This document shows positions 37,691 through 46,400 of a stretch of 64,000 nucleotides of DNA, piece by piece (the stretch's first letter is position 1; each line of letters begins with the position of its first letter). A model generated the notes under the pieces. The model had not been told where the DNA came from. It did not search any database and was given only the letters and a program-made list of their open reading frames with translations. The position numbers and the translations under genes were made by a program. Source of the stretch: Pseudomonas iridis (GTDB lineage Bacteria > Pseudomonadota > Gammaproteobacteria > Pseudomonadales > Pseudomonadaceae). The stretch spans positions 496,001-560,000 of the forward strand of contig NZ_JACXXO010000002.1 of assembly GCF_017980685.1 (NCBI RefSeq), given 5' to 3'.

Positions 37691-39192
37691 CAGTCGATCA
37701 CCCGTCCTTTCAATGCGAAGAGGCCTTGCGGACGTTTCTGGATGAACAGAATGATCAACGCGAGGATCAGGATCTTGCCGAGCACCGCACCAATCTGCGG
37801 TTCAAGAATCTTGTTGGCGATGCCCAGGCCGAATGCCGCGAGTACGCTACCGGCCAACTGGCCAACACCGCCAAGCACCACCACCAGGAACGAGTCGATG
37901 ATGTAGCTCTGGCCCAGATCCGGGCCGACGTTGCCGATCTGGCTCAGCGCCACACCGCCTAGTCCGGCGATACCGGAACCGAGGCCGAAGGCGAGCATGT
38001 CGACGCGACCGGTGGGCACGCCGCAGCAGGCGGCCATGTTGCGGTTCTGCGTGACCGCGCGAACGTTGAGGCCAAGGCGTGTCTTGTTCAGCAGCAGCCA
38101 GGTGAGGACAACCACAAACAACGCGAAAGCGATAATGACGATGCGGTTGTACGGCAGCACCAGATTGGGCAGCACCTGAATCCCGCCGGACAGCCACTCG
38201 GGGTTGGCCACTTCGACGTTCTGCGCACCGAACAGCAAACGCACCAACTGAATCAGCATCAGGCTGATGCCCCAGGTGGCGAGCAGGGTTTCCAGCGGTC
38301 GGCCGTAGAGGTGACGAATCACCGTGCGCTCCAGCGCCATGCCAATGGCGGCGGTGACGAAAAACGCCACCGGCAGTGCGATCAGCGGATAGAACTCGAT
38401 GGCCTGCGGGGCGTAGCGCTGGAACATCAACTGCACCACATACGTCGAGTAGGCGCCGAGCATCAGCATCTCGCCGTGGGCCATGTTGATCACGCCGAGC
38501 AGGCCGAACGTGATCGCCAGACCCAGTGCCGCAAGCAGCAGAATCGAACCCAGCGACATGCCGCTGAACGCCTGCCCGAGCACTTCGCCGATCAGCAGTT
38601 TGCGTTTGACCTGGGCGAGGCTGGTTTCCGCGGCGGTGCGCACGCTGGCATCGGTTTCGACGCCGGGTTCGAGCAAACCTTCGAGGCGTGTACGCGCCAG
38701 TGGATCGCCGGTTTCACCGAGCAGACGCACTGCGGCGAGTCGCACTGCCGGATCACTGTCGACCAGTTGCAGATTGGCCAGCGCCAGGCTCAGGGCCGCG
38801 TGGACGTTTTCATCTTTTTCGCCAGCCAGTTGCTGGTCGAGGAATTTCAGCTGCGCCGGTTTGGCGCTTTTCTGCAATTGCTGCGCGGCGCTCAGACGGA
38901 TTTTGGCGTCGGCGGCGAGCAATTGGTGGCTGGCCAGAGCGGTGTCGATCAGACCCCGCAGGCGATTGTTCAGGCGCAGGGTTTTCGGTTGGCCGTCGAC
39001 GGTCAACTCGCCTTGTTGCAGCGCGTTGATCAGTTCGATACGGGCCGGGTCGGGCTGCGCGGCCCAGGTTTCCAGCAGTTTGGCTTGTTGCATGGGCTTG
39101 GCGGCGACGAAGTCTTCGGCGTCACCGGCGTGGGCCAGCATCGGTAACAACAGTGCGATGGCACAGATGAATCGGTAGAGGGCAGTGGGCAT
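37690..39192 (-). CDS. urtB: Urea ABC transporter, permease UrtB
   Basis: This 500-residue permease has a LivH-like C-terminal half and a long N-terminal periplasmic part, as is standard for UrtB. A signal peptide (ALYRFICAIALLLPMLAHA) leads into about 190 residues of helical repeats (LRGLIDTALASHQLLAADAK and similar). The membrane core then begins at LGSILLLAALGLAITFGLLG. I used the ATG at 39192 (MPTALYRF). A longer start is possible but gives no signal advantage. Confidence 0.93.
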   Translation of the reverse strand: MPTALYRFICAIALLLPMLAHAGDAEDFVAAKPMQQAKLLETWAAQPDPARIELINALQQGELTVDGQPKTLRLNNRLRGLIDTALASHQLLAADAKIRLSAAQQLQKSAKPAQLKFLDQQLAGEKDENVHAALSLALANLQLVDSDPAVRLAAVRLLGETGDPLARTRLEGLLEPGVETDASVRTAAETSLAQVKRKLLIGEVLGQAFSGMSLGSILLLAALGLAITFGLLGVINMAHGEMLMLGAYSTYVVQLMFQRYAPQAIEFYPLIALPVAFFVTAAIGMALERTVIRHLYGRPLETLLATWGISLMLIQLVRLLFGAQNVEVANPEWLSGGIQVLPNLVLPYNRIVIIAFALFVVVLTWLLLNKTRLGLNVRAVTQNRNMAACCGVPTGRVDMLAFGLGSGIAGLGGVALSQIGNVGPDLGQSYIIDSFLVVVLGGVGQLAGSVLAAFGLGIANKILEPQIGAVLGKILILALIILFIQKRPQGLFALKGRVID

Positions 39193-39214
39193 AGTCAGTC
39201 GCCTTGACGCGGAC

Positions 39215-39306
39215 ATTGTGGGAGCGAGCCTGCTCGCGAAAGCGTTCTGTCAGTCACATCAATGCTGGATGTGCCGACGTCTTCGCGAGCAGGCTCGCTC
39301 CCACAG
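39215..39306. repeat. REPIN between urtA and urtB
   Basis: Paired inverted REP units lie between the binding-protein gene and the permease genes, the same placement as in the bra operon. Confidence 0.9.
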
Positions 39307-39353
39307 GGAATTGCGTCAGCCTTGCGTCAGGCGCAAGACCGACATCCAGTGAC

Positions 39354-40619
39354 TCAGTTGCTCTTCACCGCATAATCCGGCTTCTTGTCGTTGCCATCGA
39401 TAAACGGACTCCACGGTTGCGCCCGAATCGGCCCTTCGGTCTGCCACACCACGTTGAACTGACCGTCGGCCTGAATCTCGCCGATCATCACCGGCTTGTG
39501 CAGGTGGTGATTGGTCTTGTCCATGGTCAGGGTGTAGCCCGACGGTGCGGCAAAAGTCTGACCGGCGAGGGCTTCGCGGACTTTGTCGACGTCGGTGGAT
39601 TTGGCTTTCTCGGCCGCCTGCGCCCACATGTGGATACCGACGTAAGTGGCTTCCATCGGGTCGTTGGTCACCGCTTTGTCAGCGCCGGGCAGGTTGTGTT
39701 TCTTCGCGTAGGCTTTCCAGTCGGCGACGAATTTCTTGTTCGCCGGGTTCTCCACCGACTCGAAGTAGTTCCACGCGGCGAGGTTGCCCACCAGCGGTTT
39801 GGTGTCGATACCGCGCAATTCTTCTTCGCCTACCGAGAATGCCACCACCGGAACGTCGGTGGCTTTCAGGCCCTGGTTGGCCAGTTCTTTATAGAACGGC
39901 ACGTTGGAGTCGCCGTTGACGGTCGAGATCACAGCAGTCTTGCCGCCGGCCGAGAACTTCTTGATGTTGGCAACAATGGTTTGATAGTCGCTGTGACCGA
40001 ACGGGGTGTAGACCTCTTCGATGTCCTTGTCGGCCACGCCTTTGGAGTGCAGGAACGAACGCAGGATCTTGTTGGTGGTGCGCGGGTAGACGTAGTCGGT
40101 GCCGAGCAGGAAGTAGCGCTTGGCGCTGCCACCTTCTTCGCTCATCAGATATTCAACAGCGGGGATGGCCTGCTGGTTCGGCGCGGCGCCGGTGTAGAAG
40201 ACGTTCGGCGACATCTCTTCACCTTCGTACTGCACCGGGTAGAACAGCAGACCGTTGAGTTCTTCGAACACCGGCAGCACCGATTTACGCGACACCGAGG
40301 TCCAGCAGCCGAACACCACAGCAACCTTGTCCTGGGTCAGCAACTGCCGGCCTTTCTCGGCGAACAGCGGCCAGTTCGAGGCCGGGTCGACCACCACCGG
40401 TTCGAGCATCTTGCCGTTCACGCCACCCTTGGCGTTGATCTCGTCGATGGTCATCAGCGCCATGTCTTTGAGCGACGTTTCGGAGATCGCCATGGTCCCG
40501 GACAACGAATGCAGAATCCCGACCTTGATGGTCTCGGCTGCCTGGACAGTCCAGGTCATGCCCATCGCGGCAATGGATGCCGTGAGTGTGAAAGCCTTGA
40601 TCAAACTGCGACGCTTCAT
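39354..40619 (-). CDS. urtA: Urea ABC transporter, substrate-binding protein UrtA
   Basis: This 421-residue periplasmic binding protein is of the urea/short-amide type. The N-terminus MKRRSLIKAFTLTASIAAMG has the twin-arginine look (RRSLIKAF) and the mature part begins near AETIKVGILHSLSGTMA, so export by Tat is likely. GGAG precedes the ATG at 40619. It is the first gene of urtABCDE, followed by the ure genes on the same strand. Confidence 0.95.
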   Translation of the reverse strand: MKRRSLIKAFTLTASIAAMGMTWTVQAAETIKVGILHSLSGTMAISETSLKDMALMTIDEINAKGGVNGKMLEPVVVDPASNWPLFAEKGRQLLTQDKVAVVFGCWTSVSRKSVLPVFEELNGLLFYPVQYEGEEMSPNVFYTGAAPNQQAIPAVEYLMSEEGGSAKRYFLLGTDYVYPRTTNKILRSFLHSKGVADKDIEEVYTPFGHSDYQTIVANIKKFSAGGKTAVISTVNGDSNVPFYKELANQGLKATDVPVVAFSVGEEELRGIDTKPLVGNLAAWNYFESVENPANKKFVADWKAYAKKHNLPGADKAVTNDPMEATYVGIHMWAQAAEKAKSTDVDKVREALAGQTFAAPSGYTLTMDKTNHHLHKPVMIGEIQADGQFNVVWQTEGPIRAQPWSPFIDGNDKKPDYAVKSN

Positions 40620-40684
40620 TGTGCGATCTCCATGAACGTTAAAGTTTTTTATGGTTGGCAGATGCGGACGACTGAAGGATGTTT

Positions 40685-40700
40685 TGCAAGGGCTGTGCCC
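40685..40700 (-). promoter_or_regulatory. Sigma-54 promoter for urtA
   Basis: Read on the minus strand, GGGCACAGCCCTTGCA matches the -24/-12 consensus TGGCAC-N5-TTGCA apart from the first base. The predicted start is near 40674, giving a leader of about 55 nt. Two half-sites, TGCACCA at 40754-40760 and GGTGCA at 40784-40789, lie upstream about three helical turns apart and could bind an activator such as NtrC. That part is weak. Confidence 0.75.
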
Positions 40701-40838
40701 GGTCGGGTTTGGGCAGGGAAATGTCGTGTTAGAGCGCTTGCACGTGGATGGCATGCACCATGAACGAACGCGGAGGGCGCGTCGGTGCAGGCGTGCGCGC
40801 CAGATTGGGGCGCGATTTCATGGCCACCGTAAAAACTG

Positions 40839-40930
40839 TTGTGGGAGCGAGCTTGCTCGCGAAGAGGTCGTGTCAGCCAACATCATCGTTGAATGACACG
40901 CCGCACTTCGCGAGCAGGCTCGCTCCCACA
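40839..40930. repeat. REPIN
   Basis: Paired inverted GAGCTTGCTCGCGAA/GCGAGCAGGCTCGC units lie in the 350 bp gap between urtA and the PepSY gene, upstream of the urtA promoter. Confidence 0.88.
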
Positions 40931-40971
40931 ATTTGATTTGTGTTTCCTCAGTAGAGCCGGCGCGGAGGCGC

Positions 40972-42348
40972 TTATGAAGATGAGGCCGATTCAGCCTGGC
41001 TGCCAAACCGCGACAGCAGCAGTCGATCCAGCAACCACACCACCACCAGCGAAGCCCCCACCAGCGGAAAGATCACCGCCAGCGCAAGCATGATCACCAC
41101 GCCGGTTTTCCATTTCGGTAGGTCATGACGCAGCGGTGGCACGCCGAACTTGCCCTGTGGGCGACGCTTCCACCAGATCACCACGCCGCTGACGGCGCTG
41201 AGCAGAATCATCAGGCAGATCAGCAGCACGACGATCTGGTTGAAGGTGCCGAACATCTTGCCTTCGTGCAGCATCACGCCGATCTCCGTGGCCCGCGCGA
41301 CCGTGCCGTAATGCTCGAAACGCACGTCGGCGAGAACCTTGCCGGTGTACTGATCGACATGCAGCGTGGCGTCATTGCGTGGGTCGTCGGCAAACACGGC
41401 GATGGTGAACACACCGGTCGCGGTGGTGGGCAGGGTGATGCTGTAGCCCGGTTCGACTTTGCGTTCAGAGGCGATGTTCTGCACATCTTGCAGGCTGATG
41501 CTCGGCGCGGCAGGACCGGCCGGGGCAGCGCCGTGGGCCATGTGTTCGGCGTGGTCGCCGGACATTGGCATCGGCGTGTTTTCCATCGCCCATGGCACGG
41601 TCTGGCGCGTGGCGCTGTTGAGGCTGCGGGCCTCGACGTCGGAGGTCGGCACGTTTTCCCACATCGCTGCCGGGAACACGTTCCACACCTGCGCGTATTG
41701 CTTGCCCCAGAAACCGGTCCAGGTCATGCCGCTGAGCAGCATCACCAGCAGCAATGTCGCGCCCCAGAACCCGGTGACCGCATGCAGATCACGCCACAAC
41801 ACGCGGCCGCGACTGTTCAGGCGTGGCCACACAATCCCCGCCGCCTGACCGCGCGGCCACCACAGGAAAACCCCCGACACCACCAGCACCACACCCCAAC
41901 CGGCGGCCATCTCGATGAGTCGGTCACCGACGGTGCCGATCATCAACTCGCCGTGGATGGCGCGGGCGATGGCTTGCAGATTCTGCTTGGCATCCTGTTC
42001 GCCGAGGATGTCGCCGTGGTACGGATCGACGAATACGTTCAGTTCCTGCCCGGCATTGGTCACGACAAATTGCGCGCTGCGCTCGGGGTTGACCGGTGGC
42101 AGGTACTGGGTGATCTGGCCCTGAGGATAAGCACTTTTGACCCGCTGCAGCAGGTCATCGGCGGGCACGGTGTGATGACCGGCCGGGACGTTGAGCAGAC
42201 TGCTGTACATCAGCGAATCGAGTTGAGGTTTGAACAGGTAAATGATGCCGGTCAGGGCCAGCATCACCATGAACGGCGCGACGAACAATCCGGCATAAAA
42301 ATGCCAACGCCAGGCCAGGTTGTAGAAATTCGGTTTGGGCTTTTGCAT
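40972..42348 (-). CDS. PepSY-domain membrane protein (PepSY_TM)
   Basis: This 458-residue inner-membrane protein has four main hydrophobic segments and PepSY modules. The N-terminal RWHFYAGLFVAPFMVMLALTG is the classic onset. LHAVTGFWGATLLLVMLLSG and VMLHEGKMFGTFNQIVVLL carry the conserved His residues. An inserted Met/His-rich stretch (MPMSGDHAEHMAHG) may bind copper. It follows the OprC-like receptor gene with a REPIN between, so it is the last gene of the copper cluster. Family members are thought to act in metal reduction. The ATG at 42348 has GGAG 8 nt upstream. Confidence 0.88.
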   Translation of the reverse strand: MQKPKPNFYNLAWRWHFYAGLFVAPFMVMLALTGIIYLFKPQLDSLMYSSLLNVPAGHHTVPADDLLQRVKSAYPQGQITQYLPPVNPERSAQFVVTNAGQELNVFVDPYHGDILGEQDAKQNLQAIARAIHGELMIGTVGDRLIEMAAGWGVVLVVSGVFLWWPRGQAAGIVWPRLNSRGRVLWRDLHAVTGFWGATLLLVMLLSGMTWTGFWGKQYAQVWNVFPAAMWENVPTSDVEARSLNSATRQTVPWAMENTPMPMSGDHAEHMAHGAAPAGPAAPSISLQDVQNIASERKVEPGYSITLPTTATGVFTIAVFADDPRNDATLHVDQYTGKVLADVRFEHYGTVARATEIGVMLHEGKMFGTFNQIVVLLICLMILLSAVSGVVIWWKRRPQGKFGVPPLRHDLPKWKTGVVIMLALAVIFPLVGASLVVVWLLDRLLLSRFGSQAESASSS

Positions 42349-42411
42349 CACGTTTGCTCCGCTTGGCTTGGATCTTTTAGTTGTTCATTCAGGTTGCTAC
42401 ACCGCATTCCC

Positions 42412-42500
42412 CGTGGGAGCGAGCCTGCTCGCGAAGGGGACGGCACATCCAACATTGATGTCGTCTGGCACGACGCCTTCGCGAGCAGGCTCGCTCCCAC
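42412..42500. repeat. REPIN between oprC and the PepSY gene
   Basis: Paired inverted GAGCCTGCTCGCGAA units lie between two co-oriented genes of the copper cluster. Confidence 0.9.
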
Positions 42501-42511
42501 ATGGGTGGGTG

Positions 42512-44527
42512 TTAGAAACTCATGTCCACCTTGGTCCAGAGCGTGCGCCCCGGCTCATTGATGGCTTGCGGGTCGTTGGCCGGGTAGCCGAAACCGGCGT
42601 TGCCCGCCAGGTTCAGGTGTTCGGCGTAAGCCTTGCCGACCACGTTGCCCTTGTTCTGATCGATACGGTTTTGCGCAGCAACCACCCTCCACAGTGCGCC
42701 GGCGCTCCAGTTGTTTTCGCTATAGGTCAGGCCCAAACGTGCGTCCAGCGGCGGCATTTGTGGCAGGGCCGAACCGTCGCTGCTGTTCTTGCCCCAGGCG
42801 TAAGCCAGGGTCGCATCGGCCTTCCAGTGGTCGGTGAGGTTGTACGCGGCGCCGAGTTCACCGCCCATGATCCGCGCGTCGATGTTCTCGGCGCGGGAAG
42901 TACTCATGCCCATCATTCCCGGGGTGTAGTCGAAGAGGATGTAGTCGCGCACCACGCCGATGTACCCAGAGGCCCAGGCCTCAAGATCGGCACTCTTGTA
43001 GTTCACGCCGAAATCCAGCTGGGTGGTCTTTTCCGGTTTGATCGAGTCGAACGCATTGACCGAGCCGGCGGGTCCGGATTTCGGTGAAAACAGCTCCCAG
43101 TAATCCGGGAAGCGCTGCGCGTGGCCAATACCGGCGTAGAGCGTGGTCGGGCTGTCGGCCAAATCATGCTCGTAGCGCACGAAGCCGCTCGGCAAGGTGT
43201 CGGCGCGGGTGTCATCGGCGGTCGGATTGGGCCGGGCCATCATTCCCGAACCGCTGGTCTGGCGGTAATCCTTGGCCGATGCACGGTCAACGCGGGCGCC
43301 GGTGATCAGCCGATCACGGTCGGCGGCGTACCAGGTCATTTCGCTGAACACGCCGTAGTTATGGAAGTCGGCGTCCTTGGTGTAGGGCTGATCCTTGTAG
43401 GTATCGATGCCCATGCCGCTGCGCTGGCGGTGTTCGTTGGTCTGCGCGTCGAGGCCGGTGATCAGCTGAATATCAGCCCAGCGCCACGTTGCCTTGACCC
43501 GTGCGCCAAGGGTGCGGCGGTCGACATTGGATGCCATTGGCCCCGCCATCATGCCGGTGCCGGACGGGGTGCGCAGGCTGTAGTTGTCCATCACATGGTC
43601 GGCGTAGTTGTAATAGACCTGCGCTTCCAGCTTTTCCAGCACGTCGGTGATGTTGGATTTTTCGACACGCAGGCCGAGGCTTTCACGCAGGAACTGTGAA
43701 CCGTCCATGCCGCGTCCGGCGTAGCGGGCTTCACCATCACCCTTGCCGGCGGTGAGTTCGATCAGGGTGTCGGCGTCCGGCGTCCAGCCCACGGCGACAT
43801 CGCCGTTCCACTTGTCGTAGCGCGAGGCGACGATGTCGTTGTTGCCGTCACGGTAGTCGTCGGAGTGCGCGGTGTTGCCGATCACCCGAACGTAGCCCAG
43901 CGGCCCGCCGGCAGCGGCGTCGACGACTTTGTCGAAGCGCCCGTGGGAGCCGGCCAGAATGCTGGCGTTCACCCGCGTGCCGAGTTCGCCGAAGCTTTCC
44001 GGTTCTCGGTCGAACAGCACGGTCCCGGCCGAGGCGCCCGGGCCGTAGAGCACGGTTTGCGGGCCTTTGATCACCGTGAGTTTGTCGTAGGTTTCCGGCG
44101 AGATGTAGGAGGTCGGCGCGTCCATCCGGCCTGGGCAGGCGCCGAGCATCATGCTGCCGTTGGTAAGAATATTCAGGCGCGACCCGAACATCCCACGCAG
44201 TACCGGATCACCGTTGGTGCCGCCGTTGCGCACCAGTGCAAAGCCCGGAATGGTCTTCAGGTAATCGCCGCCATCGCTGGCCGGCACTGGCTGGCGCGGG
44301 TCTTTGGGGTTGGTGACGATGGTCAATGGCGAGCTCGGGGCGATGGCGGTAATCACCGTCGGGCTCAGTTCTTCACGGTGATCGGCGTGATCATCGGCCA
44401 GCACCAGCGGGGACAGCAGGATGCCGCAAAGGACGGCGATAGCGTGCCTGAAACGAATGCGCGATTCGTTCAAAGCGAAGGACGCCTGGGCAGAGCCCGA
44501 GCGGGGAGCAGCAGAAAACCTGGACAT
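42512..44527 (-). CDS. oprC: TonB-dependent copper receptor, OprC-like
   Basis: This 671-residue outer-membrane receptor has a signal segment ending near LSPLVLA, then a His-rich stretch (DDHADHREE). A plug domain with PGFALVRNGGTNGDPVLRGM and CPGRMDAPTSYISPET follows, and a 22-strand barrel ends in the aromatic terminus WTKVDMSF. The CPGRMD and Met-rich extracellular loops (MMAGPM, MMGMST) are typical of the copper-receptor group OprC/NosA. The ATG at 44527 (MSRFSAAP) is chosen by signal position. A DUF2946 gene directly upstream with a structured 85 nt gap suggests copper control after transcription. Confidence 0.92.
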   Translation of the reverse strand: MSRFSAAPRSGSAQASFALNESRIRFRHAIAVLCGILLSPLVLADDHADHREELSPTVITAIAPSSPLTIVTNPKDPRQPVPASDGGDYLKTIPGFALVRNGGTNGDPVLRGMFGSRLNILTNGSMMLGACPGRMDAPTSYISPETYDKLTVIKGPQTVLYGPGASAGTVLFDREPESFGELGTRVNASILAGSHGRFDKVVDAAAGGPLGYVRVIGNTAHSDDYRDGNNDIVASRYDKWNGDVAVGWTPDADTLIELTAGKGDGEARYAGRGMDGSQFLRESLGLRVEKSNITDVLEKLEAQVYYNYADHVMDNYSLRTPSGTGMMAGPMASNVDRRTLGARVKATWRWADIQLITGLDAQTNEHRQRSGMGIDTYKDQPYTKDADFHNYGVFSEMTWYAADRDRLITGARVDRASAKDYRQTSGSGMMARPNPTADDTRADTLPSGFVRYEHDLADSPTTLYAGIGHAQRFPDYWELFSPKSGPAGSVNAFDSIKPEKTTQLDFGVNYKSADLEAWASGYIGVVRDYILFDYTPGMMGMSTSRAENIDARIMGGELGAAYNLTDHWKADATLAYAWGKNSSDGSALPQMPPLDARLGLTYSENNWSAGALWRVVAAQNRIDQNKGNVVGKAYAEHLNLAGNAGFGYPANDPQAINEPGRTLWTKVDMSF

Positions 44528-44545
44528 GACAATTTCCATCAAACA

Positions 44546-44593
44546 GTCGTAAACGACACGGCCGGCAGCCTGAGGCTGTCTTTTCAACCGTGT
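44546..44593 (-). promoter_or_regulatory. Structured leader between DUF2946 gene and oprC
   Basis: The 85 nt gap contains nested dyads: CAGCC/GGCTG with a 3 nt loop (44566-44578) inside ACACGG/CCGTGT (44556-44561 with 44588-44593). A separate GTCGT/ACGAC hairpin lies at 44546-44557. They lie just before the receptor ribosome site and could switch access or Rho entry. Confidence 0.5.
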
Positions 44594-44611
44594 GCAATCA
44601 AAGGTGCGTGT

Positions 44612-45043
44612 TTACGCTGTGACGGGCGGGGCGCGGGGGCGAGCGCCGGGAAAGAAGGTTGGCCGGGCATGACCCAGGCGTGGCGAGGGTGAAGTGAAGG
44701 TGTTCAGCGGCAGGATATTGAAGGCGACGAAATCGCCGCCGCCGGTCAGTGCCAGGCAATTGAACAGCAGGCTGCAATAGCCGCATTTTTCCCACAGCAC
44801 ATGCTGCGAGGACTGTGGCGGGCAATGTTCGGCGGAGGGTTTTGCGCCATGCCCGGCGTGATCCATGCCGGGCATGTCCATCGACATGTCCATGCTCATT
44901 GGCGTGGATGTCGAGGCGTGCTGATTCATCGGCATCGACTGAGAAATCAGTGGGCCGATGAAGATCATCAACATGGCGAACAGGGCGATCCAACTGCCGT
45001 GCTGACGGCGGTTGTCGATGGACCTGGCGCGAGGCGGGCGCAT
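44612..45043 (-). CDS. DUF2946 protein upstream of oprC
   Basis: This 143-residue protein is of the DUF2946 family. It has an N-terminal hydrophobic segment (WIALFAMLMIFIGPLI), a Met/His-rich middle (MSMDMSMDMPGMDHAGHG) and a CGYCSLLFNC cluster. All of these suggest Cu binding. Its family includes CruR, a Bordetella upstream frame that senses copper while being translated and controls the TonB receptor gene that follows. The same order is seen here. Confidence 0.82.
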   Translation of the reverse strand: MRPPRARSIDNRRQHGSWIALFAMLMIFIGPLISQSMPMNQHASTSTPMSMDMSMDMPGMDHAGHGAKPSAEHCPPQSSQHVLWEKCGYCSLLFNCLALTGGGDFVAFNILPLNTFTSPSPRLGHARPTFFPGARPRAPPVTA

Positions 45044-45064
45044 GGGCAGGATCAGCCGGGCTGA

Positions 45065-45544
45065 TTACTGAGCGTGCGCGTGGGCCTTTGTGGTTTCGGG
45101 TGGTTTCTTCTGCACGGCGACTTCGACGGTGACGTCTCCGGCCTTCTCGAAATGCATCGTCAACGGGAAGCGTTTGCCGTCGCTGAGCAGGCTGCGGTCC
45201 GTCGGGTTGAGCAGCATGACGTGATAGGCCATTGGCGCGAAGGTCACGTTGCCGCCCGCAGGAATATCTACGCTTGGCACCTGCTGCATCTTCATCAGGT
45301 CGCCCTGCATCACATGCTCATGCAGTTGTGCTTCGGGGGCGATGGGCGAGTCGACACTGAGCAAGCGGTCGGCGGTCTTGCCGTTATTGTGAATCACGAA
45401 ATACGCGGCAACCGTGGGGGCATTGGGCGGTAATTCCTGTGACCACGGGTGGGCAATTTCAAGCTCGCCGGCCTTGTATTCGTGGGCATGGGCGAAGCAC
45501 GCAGGCAGCAACAGCGCAGCGATGACGATGAATTTGTTCAACAT
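45065..45544 (-). CDS. Periplasmic copper chaperone PCu(A)C
   Basis: This 159-residue protein has a signal peptide (MLNKFIVIAALLLPACFAHA) and a cupredoxin-like PCuAC domain. The Cu(I)-binding residues fall in HEHVMQGDLMKMQQV and PMAYHVML, matching H-M...M...H-M. A His-rich tail (KAHAHAQ) adds possible ligands. Family members pass copper to cytochrome oxidase. Between two DUF2946 genes and upstream of oprC, it probably handles copper entering through the receptor. Confidence 0.9.
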   Translation of the reverse strand: MLNKFIVIAALLLPACFAHAHEYKAGELEIAHPWSQELPPNAPTVAAYFVIHNNGKTADRLLSVDSPIAPEAQLHEHVMQGDLMKMQQVPSVDIPAGGNVTFAPMAYHVMLLNPTDRSLLSDGKRFPLTMHFEKAGDVTVEVAVQKKPPETTKAHAHAQ

Positions 45545-45592
45545 GGCAGTTCTCCAGAACGATTTGAAACGCAGATTGATTGCGCGAACAAA

Positions 45593-45991
45593 TCAAACCA
45601 GAGGGGAGGCGCGGGGGTTCAGGCTCGGCCATTGCTGGCGCGGCGTGGGGGTTTGCAATGAGGCGGGCGCCACACTGCGATTGCTTTCGAAACGCGCGAA
45701 ATACAGCTGCGGTGCATGCCCCGGCAGCGCAACCAGCGGCGCTGAGCCCGAGCAACACCAGCAATGCTGCATGTTGGAATGGGTGTCATTCGGCGGGGCT
45801 TGCTGATCGATGGTGCCGATGTTGATCGCCACCATTTTCGTCCCGCTGCCAGTGCAGAAACTGCTCCACAACAATTGCTCGGCCGGTGAATTGGCCGCCT
45901 GTGCCATCGCTCCCGTCATCGGCATGGCGAGCATGTTGAACAGCACTGCAAAGCAGGCAATCCAGGCAAGCGCGAGCCGTTGTCGGTTCAT
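45593..45991 (-). CDS. DUF2946 protein, first gene of the copper cluster
   Basis: This 132-residue protein has a hydrophobic N-terminus (LALAWIACFAVLFNMLAMP) and a CWCCSGSAP cysteine cluster. It is a second, diverged DUF2946 copy and leads the operon. The pairing of one DUF2946 frame before the chaperone and one before the receptor suggests that each controls the gene after it. That is inference from the family. Its own gap to the chaperone start is about 48 nt. Confidence 0.8.
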   Translation of the reverse strand: MNRQRLALAWIACFAVLFNMLAMPMTGAMAQAANSPAEQLLWSSFCTGSGTKMVAINIGTIDQQAPPNDTHSNMQHCWCCSGSAPLVALPGHAPQLYFARFESNRSVAPASLQTPTPRQQWPSLNPRASPLV

Positions 45992-46013
45992 GGGACAGAT
46001 CCATAGGGTGGGC

Positions 46014-46039
46014 GATCAGGCGTGGTATTTAGCCTGATC
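46014..46039. promoter_or_regulatory. 8 bp dyad upstream of the copper cluster
   Basis: GATCAGGC and GCCTGATC face each other across 10 nt, and a perfect CCTGATCAGG palindrome overlaps the right half. It lies 20-50 bp upstream of the first copper-cluster start, so it is well placed for an operator or a leader hairpin. Confidence 0.5.
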
Positions 46040-46087
46040 AGGGCCGATAAGTAAAAAAGCGTCGTGCGGTTTGGTGTCGCAGAGCGC

Positions 46088-46256
46088 TCACTGAGCGACG
46101 GCGTGTAATAGCAAACCCAAGGCTTCCATGACTTTTATGATAGTTGCGAATTCGCAATTGCCAGTGCTGCTCAGGGCTTTATAAAGACTTTCCCGGTCGA
46201 AACCAGCATCGCGGTGCCACTTGTGACATGCCCTGAGCTCGGGCTATGTCACAGGG
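46088..46256 (-). pseudogene. Degraded HigA-like addiction-module antitoxin
   Basis: One minus-strand frame reads IARAQGMSQVA. After a one-base shift the next reads RDAGFDRESLYKALSSTGN, FATIIKVMEALGLLLHAVA and stop. Together they match the helix-turn-helix end of the putative addiction-module antidote (HigA-like) family. The N-terminal part is gone, an in-frame stop lies just upstream, and no toxin gene is adjacent. It is a relic. Confidence 0.65.
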
Positions 46257-46282
46257 CTTAGATCATGGGGTGGCCAATCAGA

Positions 46283-46380
46283 CGCCTTCGCGGGCAAGCC
46301 CGCTCCCACAGTGATCGATGGTGTCCTCGATTTTGTGAACGATGTTGGATCCTGTGGGAGCGGGCTTGCCCGCGAAGGCG
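46283..46380. repeat. REPIN of the CGGGCAAGCCCG class
   Basis: Both arms are of the GCGGGCTTGCCCGCGAAGG class. It lies just after the cobK stop. Confidence 0.9.
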
Positions 46381-46400
46381 TACTTGAGGTTTGCGGACAA

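Noticed and set aside
46088..46256. Active toxin-antitoxin system
   Set aside because: The antitoxin is frameshifted and lacks its start, and no toxin gene is next to it.
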